A stretch of DNA of 64,000 bases from Symbiodinium natans. Its lineage: Eukaryota; Sar; Dinophyceae; Suessiales; Symbiodiniaceae. The notes under the pieces were generated by a model. The model did no database searches. It saw only the letters and a program-made list of their open reading frames with translations, and was not told the origin of the DNA. Position 1 is the stretch's first letter. The number at the start of each line of letters is the position of its first letter. Position numbers and translations under genes: made by a program. Below, in pieces: positions 56,088-64,000 of the stretch. The stretch spans positions 462,682 through 526,681 of the forward strand of contig CAJNDS010000513.1 of assembly GCA_905221605.1 (NCBI GenBank), written 5' to 3'.

Positions 56088-59000
56088 TTACCGTTTTTTT
56101 GCGTGAGACCCTGGCCCAGCCTTGGTCCCTTCCTTGGCTGCGCATGCCTCCAAAAGCTTGGACGGCTCAAAGTAGTCGATCGGCAAGTAGTTGGAGTTCT
56201 TGGTGAAGCGCTCCTCAGTCCCCATCAGTCATTGCAAGGTACTGCTCTGATCCTGAGAAAGGGCCTTCATCTAGGCGTTCATATGCCCCCCTAGGTCGCG
56301 TTTTCTTGGCCCACCGAGCACACAGGCGGGGGCATCGCAACACCCACGAGAACTGGCTCAAAGGCTCGATCCACAACAAAAACACTACTGACTCCGCTTG
56401 TATGTCCGTCCGTGCCGGCTCGGCCGCAACATGCAGGTCAGACCATGGATCATGTGGGTACACTGGCTTACGTTGGCGACACATTCATTCCGGTTTCCAA
56501 TTCTGCATAGTTGCCAGATGTTGCCGTAGCGCCGAAAGAGTTTTGATAGCATGTCACGTTGATGCAAAGTTGCATAATGGGTGAGCGAACTGAAGAACGT
56601 CATCTGTAACCCCAGCGACTTTCTGCGCTCCCCACCTTGGCCTGCTGGTTGTAGTACTTCACGCGCTCCAGGATCTTCTTGAAGCCAGCGTAGTTCTCGG
56701 CGTAGAACATAGGGCCACCCTGTCAAGACAGGACCATGCGTGCACACGCGTGCGCCCGAGCGCGCATGATTGCACAGCCGAAACTCGACCTTCCGACCGG
56801 GTGTGAAGAACTGAGAGGAATCGGAGCGACGATGAGCGACATCAGCAGATGCATGCGGATGCAATTGCCTGCCTTGGCAGGGGGGAAGCCATATCCGTAG
56901 ATGTAGGCCAGGTCGATGTCTGAGGACCGAGCCACGTATCCTTCCTAGCGGACGCGACTATCCACACCAGGCCCAGTGGCTGCAGAAACCGGAAACATGA
57001 TGACCAACAAATCTCACTCCCAGCACGGGCCCATGGCATATACTTCGGCATGTCCTCGAGGATCTTGAAGCCCTCATTGATCATCGAGAAGAAGAGCCTC
57101 TCGCAAATCTCCTCTCGTGCCGTAGCGATGGTGAGACATCAGGATGCCCAAAGCCCTAAGAAGTGGATAGGACCATGGGAACAGTGGAGACGGGGAGACA
57201 GAACCGCACATTGAAAGGGCTCAAAAGGGCTCGAGCAGCGGGAAAGGTGCAGGGTCTCCTCGTCGGAAACGGCCCGGGGCGTCATGCCCTTCATCTTGCG
57301 AACCTCATCCAGCTTGGCGATGACCTCGGGATCCACCTGAGGTCTCCAGGTCCGGCTTCGCGAGATTTCAAGGTGATTTCTCAGGAGGGCAGAAGGCTCT
57401 TTTCAGACGCTACCGGGCACTGGTGCCCCGGTGCCCTGGGAAGCACGCAGCTGTGCTGACCGTCACGCGCCTCCTTGCTGCGGCCACGGTGGATGAAGAC
57501 GCCACGGCCGTTGGCCTGGCGAGGATGTGGGTGGCGAGCCTTCACCTCCCCGCCCCAAACATGCCCCAAACATGACCATCCGTCCCCTCGCTGCCTTGAT
57601 CTTCGGGTCAGGCGTCTTCAGGCCAAAGCGGCCCTGCTCACACAGCCAGTCCTTTTGTCAGAGGAAGCTGCGCGGCGGAGAAACTTCATCGACGCAGGAA
57701 CGTATGAATGTTCCAGCCGACTCGTGCCCTGAACTTCGGAATGCCTTCCCGATGTGAACTCCTGTACGTACGTTCTCAAGGTTTCCCCGGTTACGCTATC
57801 ACGAAAAAGGCGGCGATGCAGGCTCCCAATGCAAGTCAAGCCATTCCCAGTCCGTCAGCTCATAGGGGCCATAGTACGTCTTGGTCTGCTTCTTCATGTC
57901 GCCGGCCGCCTGGCTGTGCAGATGTGTAACGACTGCAAGTCTTAAGAGCTCACGCGCACGTGCCGCGTCGCATTGCTGCGTCGTGTGTTCCTGCATGTAG
58001 CTTGCACGCGAGCACGCCCAACATGAACGGATCGGCCGTCACTTCCGAGTGCTCGGCCCAAGCCACACAAGCCTGGCCTTGCGCTGCTTCCAGAAAAGCT
58101 CCAGGCCCACCAAATCGCCCAATGCCATGGGACCCATGGCCATGCCTCGAGAAATCTCCAGATTCCGGTGCTCCAAAGTACTCGAACAGACAACGCAGCA
58201 GAGCTGCTTTAAAGTTTGTGACTGCATCCACGAGCTGCTACGCTGCTACATGCTGCCACGCTTCCAAACTTCCGAGCAGCGTTATCCACCTGCTCAATGT
58301 TGGCACCTCGCCATGTAGACTGCGTCATGGCAGCGACAAGAACTTGCAGACTTTTACCATCATATTGGTAAGCCCCTCCGCACCAACATTGCATTACAAC
58401 TCAAGCATGAGCGACCCTGCCTTCCTCCAGAACCATCTTCGCCTCCCCGGCATATGGCGCAAGCATTCGGTTGCCCACGAAGCCATCGCAGTTGCCTACC
58501 ATGATGGCTTTCTTGCTGATCAGTTTGCCCATGGCCTGGCAATCAGATACCAGGCACACCGTCACACCCGGTCACACTAGTTTCAACAAAGGAATCTGCT
58601 ATGCAGATCTAGACCTTGCAAGAAGGAAGGATGTGTGTGTGTGTGCCAAACAGCCAAGCTGCCATTCCGGTGGCCAACGTTTTGGTGCTGGACTTGGCCG
58701 TTCGGACGTTCTCCAGCAGCTGCATCACGTTGGCTGGGGAGAAGAAGTGGGTGCCCATGACACGGCTAGGGTCCTTCAGCACGGCCGCGATGTCATCAAT
58801 GTTCAGGCCACTGGTGTTAGTGCAGATGAGGGCATCTGGCTTGGTGTTCTTCTCGATGTCGAGGAACACCTCCTTCTTGAGGTCCATGATTTCAGGGACT
58901 GCCTCAATGACCATGTCCACATCCTTGAAGTCAGCATAGTCTAATGTCGGCTTCAGGAGGCTCATGTACTGCTTGTACTTGTCCTGGCTCAAGCGGCCCC

Positions 59001-61761
59001 TTTTCGCCTGGCCACCCCAGAGACCCTCAATCTTCTTCATGCCATCCTCCAGCCACTCCTTCTTCGCATCCTTGAGGACCACTGGGATCCCTTTCTGCAC
59101 GAAGCACATGGCGATGCCGCCTCCCATGAGTCCTGCACCTAGGATGCCGATCTTCTTCAGCGGTGCCGGCTTCTCGTTCACTCCAGGCACCTTCTGCGCC
59201 ATTCGCTCGGCCAAGAAGAGGTGTCTCAAAGCAGCTGACTGCACAGAGAAGACCTGACTGCATTGGTCAAACAATGTTGGCTCTAGTGTGCTCTAGTGAC
59301 TCTAGTGACATCACTGCCTAGCTGGGCCTAGCTAAACATTTCTTTCGTCGCTTCGTCTTCGAGTCCTGTTCGACCAAGCGTGCGGCCAAGGCACCAGTTT
59401 CGTGAACTCCTCCATCTCGACTGCCACGCCCTCCTTGAAACTCTTTCCTGAACAGGCGGCCTCGAAGCAGTTGATGATGCCAGCCGGTGCCACCATCAAA
59501 GGCTGTGCATTGAAGGCCATGTTCAGAGCTGCATGGAGGCCTGGAAAGATGAAGCAACGGCCAGAACGGCAACCGCAGAGTCCATCATGATCCATCATGC
59601 TTGCCCCTTGCACACCCCTTGTGCGCGCTTGCGTGCCTCCAGCCGCGACCATCAGGCGATTGGTCTTGGGCACATCGCGCTTGGAGATGGGCGCCGGCGG
59701 GTGCGACAGGGCGAACCCGGCGGCCTCCTCCACAACCTCGGCTGTGCACCCATGCTGCCGATGCTCTGATGAACGAATCGAAGCGCGCAGCATGGCGCAC
59801 CGCGGTGCAACGTGGTTTTCGGATGGTTCTGACAGGAACGGACATGTGCCGACGGCGGCCGCCTGGATCCTCATTTCATGCTGACAAACTGCATCCTAGT
59901 GGCGTGGGATAAGGGGGCGGGCTGTTCACAGAAACTGCTGGTCAGCTTGGCTAGTTGCGTCTACGTGCAAATGGTCACTTGCAAGGTTCTTACTATAGTC
60001 ATGGCAGGCAGCAGCTTATGACTTGGAGCCTACTTCTAGCTTTTGCTCCGTCCCGCATGCAGCGTTCACAAGACATGTTTAGGAAAAGCACGGCAAGTAG
60101 CGTCTCCCTTTGCAACCACATCGATGATGCCGTTCTTCTTCGCAGCTTCGGCCTCAGAGCAGAGCTCGCCCGTGCCACGGGTCATCTATCTCTCTTTCCT
60201 CTCTGTCCTCCTGCTGTCCGCTTGCGCTTCCGTGCGCTTCCTTGCGCTTCCTTGCGCTTCCTTGGGCTTCCTTGGGCTTCCTTGGGCTTCCTTGGGCTTC
60301 CTTGGGCTTCCTTGGGCTTCCTTGGGCTTCCTGGCCGAGTCACGTTCATGGGCCGGCCCTGCAAGATCATTGGAAGCGCCACGGGGAGGGCGGCAACGCG
60401 AGGAAGCCGCTGCGTGCCCTGCGCGCCCGGGAGCAATCCCAGGTTCACCTGGCAGCAACACACGCACGAAGACACACGCACACCTGTGGCACGATGCCAC
60501 AGGAAACGAACTGGCCTCCGGGAAGCCGACCGAGGCTTTTGGCGTGGCCACGCGGTAGTGGCAGGCCAGGCTGACCTGCAAGAGTCACAGACTTCACAGA
60601 CTTCACAGGCGCTTGGGATGTTCTCAAGCCCCTTGAAGCCCTCTCTTAGAAGTCTTGGTGCGCTCAGGACCCTGTGCAGGTCTCAAGCCTCGCAGCCACC
60701 GCCCAAGGCGGGACCATTCAGAGCTGCTACCACCGTCTTGGGCGAGGCATCAATGGTGTCCTCTTCTGTTCGCTGTAGGAAAACCTAAATACTGGGCTCG
60801 CCTGGCCGAGCAAAACACCGAACAGGTACATCATGGTACATCCCACGAACTTACCGCGGGTCCATCATCTCGCTCAGTGCTGCCACAGGGTTGTTCTTCC
60901 TTCAGCAGAACTTCAGCACTCAAGAGGGTCACTCCAACATCTCCCTGGCTCAAAGCTCTCAGCACAAGGTCCTCATCTCTGCCTCGCCCATGGCAACCAT
61001 CATGGCAAACCTGGTCGCAACAGCTTTACACCTAAAAGCTCGTGATGGGAGCCATGCCTGAGCTAGCAATGGTCCAACTCCATCCAGATTACGGCATGCC
61101 ACGTGCTGTTCTCCCAACGCTTTGCATGGCGACCTCGCGCCTCTGGCTAAACTTATTCAGAAGGCCTCCGGCACCCACCCAAGACCTAGCTACCTGTTTC
61201 CCCCTCCCTGCTTGCAGCTTTCAGCAACTCCGTGATCTCAGCACCTGGGCTTTTGACCATGGTTTGGTCGGGTTCGCATCCAATCTAGTTCAGTCTGGTA
61301 CACATGGCCCGATACATGGCAGGCCAAGCGTCCACCGGAGAACATCGAGCCGCTTCCCGTCACCACAATGGCTTTGACCTGCAGAATGCACACAGAGCAG
61401 CCTACAGAAGCCCAGAGCAGACTGATGGACAATGGACACATGCAGCGGTTTCATTCTGCTTGAAGAGAAAGAGGATTCACTTCGTAGTTTCGGCTTTGCC
61501 AAAGCCCAGCTGAGCCTTCGGATCTTGGACGAGTTTCGGGAACTCCTGCCTAAGCTGCCGAGAGGAGGAATCCGCATCAAGGAGAAACTCCCACATCATT
61601 GAGCTCGCAGACACTCGGCCGCCCAGTCGGGATCCCCAACTCCATTGACCCATCCCTACTGGTAAGGCAAAGCGCTTGAAGGATGTCACCAAGCTCGTGC
61701 CAAGTGAGTTCACCGGCGGGCTGTTCATGGTGATGACGCCAACTCCATCCTCATCTTCCAT
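56088..61761 (-). CDS. Peroxisomal-type bifunctional enzyme: enoyl-CoA hydratase / 3-hydroxyacyl-CoA dehydrogenase (about 22 exons)
   Basis: It catalyses the middle two steps of fatty acid beta-oxidation. ATG at 61,761 follows an in-frame TGA six bases upstream; stop at 56,088-56,090. Hydratase exons: 61,690-61,761 (VITMNSPPVNSLG), 61,516-61,554, about 61,334-61,378 (VKAIVVTGSGSMFSGG), about 60,865-60,890, 60,689-60,772 (AALNGPALGGGCE, oxyanion loop), 60,516-60,575 (ACHYRVATPKASVGFPE), 60,344-60,448 (NLGLLPGAQGTQRLPR), about 60,100-60,164, 59,637-59,741, 59,395-59,540. Dehydrogenase exons: 58,663-59,238 (GILGAGLMGGG, NAD-binding; THFFSPANVMQLLE, catalytic His), 58,421-58,535 (VGNCDGFVGNRMLAPY), 58,265-58,306, 58,078-58,145 (MGPMALGDLVGLEL), 57,853-57,909, 57,595-57,651 (DWLCEQGRFGLKTPDP), 57,471-57,515, 57,259-57,336, 57,055-57,111, 56,873-56,944 (SSDIDLAYIYGYGFPP), about 56,642-56,719 (GGPMFYAENYAG), 56,088-56,213. 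Total about 710-720 residues, matching animal peroxisomal enzymes. No N-terminal leader and no SKL-type C-terminus (ends SHAKKR). One or two short hydratase exons remain unresolved. Confidence 0.94.
60221..60330. repeat. 10-bp minisatellite in an intron
   Basis: Eleven head-to-tail 10-base units of CTTGGGCTTC (early units CTTGCGCTTC and CGTGCGCTTC), exactly 110 bases. On the coding strand of the beta-oxidation gene they begin 13 bases after the splice donor of the exon ending at 60,344. Confidence 0.95.
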
Positions 61762-61764
61762 ACA

Positions 61765-62150
61765 TCATGAGAGCACGTCATGTTAAAGGCAAGGCATGCA
61801 CTGCAAATAGAGATTCCAAAACCCCAATTCACTGCCGGGTTTGGCCGAGTGTCAGGACGGACGGTAATGGAGGCCGACATGGTGTGTCTCGCCAAGCTAG
61901 GACTGGAAGGAGCGCAAGTACGTTTTTGTTCTCTCGCTGGAGCCCAAGCCGCGGCGCGATTCACACCCTACTGGCGGACGATGTTGCGTAGGATCACATT
62001 TCTCGCCAGGACATTTGCCCGGCCACTGACCGGCCAAATGGTCCAGTGAGCAAAAGCCATATGTTGTAGTAACTTTACGTGGTATTCTGTGCTCTTTGTT
62101 CAGATTCTGATAGACAGATAACTAAACAGACAGACTATTCAGCACTACAC
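61765..62150. other. Short intergenic region
   Basis: Lies between the 3' end of an EF-hand gene and the 5' end of the beta-oxidation gene, both on the minus strand. The interval is only about 0.4 kb, which is compatible with polycistronic transcription. No promoter element was recognised. Confidence 0.4.
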
Positions 62151-62156
62151 AGTTAA

Positions 62157-63450
62157 GGCATCGACTTCTGCTGCACGTCCAACCACTTCAAATCTGCGGA
62201 CTCGATGAATCCATCACCTGCGGTCTGACTTGCTCGAACGGGGGGGGGGGGAAGACGGGCGGATACCGTGCGAGCGAAAGCGTCTGGCACAGGCTTGCAT
62301 CTTGCATTGCGCACGGTGCGGCTTGTAGTAGTAGAAGTACCGACATTCTCCGACTCTGAATACACTGGGCGACTGGGGACGCATCGTGACCCGTGACCTC
62401 CAAGGTCGATCGCATCAAACAGGATGAGCTCGGAACCGCCTCATCGCGATGTCTGCATAACGTACAGAGAAAGGTACGGAGCCATGGCTGATCCTTACAA
62501 GTCTAGTGCCACCACCTGCCTGTCCATCCAAATCGGATGAGACCCTCCTCGAAATGCTTTGCATCCAGCTTCCGCTCCGCTGCACCATTCATCAGCTTCC
62601 TCAGCCCGCATCGGCCATCGCGGCACTCTTGAAACAACGAACAAAAATCTCCCCGAGGATGCACACATATGCACACCCTGACGAGGCACTGGATCATGTC
62701 AACTGATCCAGCGAACATCTCGGCGCAGAAGTCCACAAAGGCAGCCTTTGAATGGAACGCAGCTGAAAACAGCCAGCTGAACTTGGGGCAACGTGCTTCT
62801 CCGCACAAGCGTGGGCATGTGTGGGCAGCAAGCATCCAACAAAAACCTAGCTGCCCAAAGGTCGTTCTGCTCTTTGTGTACTTCTTCCAACGTGAGCTCG
62901 CCTGCAGGTTGCAGGATTGGCGTCCACAAGCGACTATGACTAGGCTGACTAGGCCCTCAGGCGGCAGACACAAAGCATGAGGCCTGAGCCATCGTCGTCC
63001 AAGAAGCGGAAGACCAAGTATGGGTCCCCTCTCCAAAGGCTGAAATGAGGGGTGGAGGTCTGGAAGGAACATGTGCGGCAGCACAAGTCGTCGTGCAGCT
63101 TCCGGCAGTGCAACTCGAGGGCTGCGAGGCTGGTGGGGCACCCGGCACAAAACAACAACCCAAACCTGCATTACCCTCTGCCCACCTTCGACCTGCGCAT
63201 GATGCGTACCACTTCGCGAAAGCATTCGAAACCGAAAGCCGAGCTGTCGCCTAAGAATTTGACCTGCCGGCAAAGCCGCACGAACTGGAACCTCGGTCGC
63301 GAATGTCAGCTGGTGTGGTCTGGGAATTCACGTCTACGGGCACAATGCAAGTCTGCACAGTCAGCACGCCCTGTACAGCCACGGGGCTCATTGATGCGGC
63401 CATCGTTTTCAGCATCGAAGGCTTTGCGCCAAGCCCTCCTCAGAGACAGA
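62157..63450 (-). CDS. Multi-EF-hand calcium-binding protein (3' part of a multi-exon gene)
   Basis: Minus-strand exons, in order. About 63,388-63,445 reads FLSLRRAWRKAFDAENDGRI, an EF-hand loop D-A-E-N-D-G-R-I. About 63,190-63,290 reads FVRLCRQVKFLGDSSAFGFE. About 62,980-63,040 reads DPYLVFRFLDDDGSGLM, loop D-D-D-G-S-G-L-M. About 62,695-62,760 reads SKAAFVDFCAEMFAGSVDMI. About 62,520-62,655 reads GDFCSLFQECRDGRCGLRKL and then KHFEEGLIRFGWTG. 62,157-62,205 reads AGDGFIESADLKWLDVQQKS, then MP and a stop. The final 'DL-K-W-L' after a Gly-Asp-Gly loop is common in dinoflagellate multi-EF-hand proteins. The last loop may be degenerate because its first Asp lies in the preceding exon. Upstream exons probably lie beyond 63.5 kb, perhaps outside the window. 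Role as a calcium sensor is inferred. Confidence 0.66.
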
Positions 63451-63454
63451 AACT

Positions 63455-64000
63455 CAAAGAACATCAGCAAGGCAAGCTCGAACTACGCTGAAGTAGGACT
63501 GAATCCGCAGACTGGGCGGTCACGGGATGTTGGGACTGATTCACTGGCCAATCCGCTCCTATTTGCCTTCCAGGGACAACAAAACTTCTCGGGGCTGGCG
63601 GAAGGCTTACGGAGACAGCCGTGCTGTCTAAATTGCTGTCAGGCTGCAACACCGATCCTTAGGGCAGATTGGCACAGCTTTGAACAAAAGGCACCGCGAA
63701 ACGATAAAGACATCAACCCTAATTGCTCTGGTCTTCAAGTCTGCAAAACGAGGGGCCCTCGATTCTCGTCAGCGCTTTCCTCAACATTCGTGCCTGCCGG
63801 CGGCCTTCCGCAGCCTAGCGGCAAAGCCGAATACGAGGGCGCAATGGCTTGCAGTGCTTGTCTACAAAAGTCTACGGGGTCCTCTCCCTTCCCCTCTCTT
63901 CTCGCTGACTTGGCACGTCCCTCACCTCGTCATTCTCACCATCTTCGTCGGAGGGGACTTCGCTACCCGATCCTGTGTACAGCACTGGCAAGATGACAAA
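63455..64000. other. Right edge, no recognised exon
   Basis: Probably intron of the EF-hand gene. A plus-strand frame continues to about 63,996 but reads through the antisense of EF-hand exons and is not credible as a gene. Confidence 0.35.

Noticed and set aside
63052-63996. Long plus-strand frame at the right edge
   Set aside because: It runs antisense to EF-hand exons with clear calcium-binding loops and has no recognisable domain itself.

Overview
The window looks like nuclear DNA of a dinoflagellate, most likely a Symbiodiniaceae-type alga. Four things point that way. Genes are broken into many short exons. Most introns in the best-resolved gene begin with GC or GA instead of GT. Plant/dinoflagellate-type telomere motifs (TTTAGGG) lie scattered inside the sequence. 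All confidently recognised genes lie on the minus strand, as in the unidirectional gene blocks known from dinoflagellate chromosomes. No bacterial operons, rRNA, tRNA or CRISPR array were seen. All calls were made by eye; exon boundaries are exact only where stated.

Layout. 0-5.3 kb holds unrecognised minus-strand exon clusters, two TA microsatellites and an AT-rich island (2.0-3.1 kb). 6.2-7.1 kb is an apparently intronless gene for a protein with two CS (p23/NudC-like) domains. 8.3-10.6 kb is a gene with repeated octotricopeptide/FASTK-like helical motifs. 11.2-17.2 kb is a Major Facilitator transporter gene; one of its introns carries a ~0.68 kb element with terminal inverted repeats. 18.3-23.0 kb is a second, larger gene of the octotricopeptide-like kind. 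23-39 kb is mostly intron or intergenic DNA with several unidentified exon candidates, microsatellites and two adjoining tandem-repeat families at 37.9-38.4 kb. 39.9-42.1 kb is an EF-hand protein gene. 43.5-51.8 kb is a GC-rich, CCATGG-rich satellite in alternating orientation, interrupted by a unique island at 45.65-46.53 kb. 51-54.1 kb holds telomere-like repeats, a two-armed TTGTCGCGG repeat, a TA microsatellite and short minisatellites. 56.09-61.76 kb is the clearest gene: a peroxisomal-type bifunctional enzyme (enoyl-CoA hydratase plus 3-hydroxyacyl-CoA dehydrogenase) in about 22 exons. 62.16-63.45 kb holds another EF-hand protein gene.

The genes do not form a pathway. They are a beta-oxidation enzyme, a small-molecule transporter, two calcium-binding proteins, two probable organelle RNA-binding proteins and a chaperone-like CS protein. 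The most notable points are the splice-site system in the beta-oxidation gene, the inverted satellite blocks with a palindrome-rich core, and the inverted-repeat element in the transporter intron.
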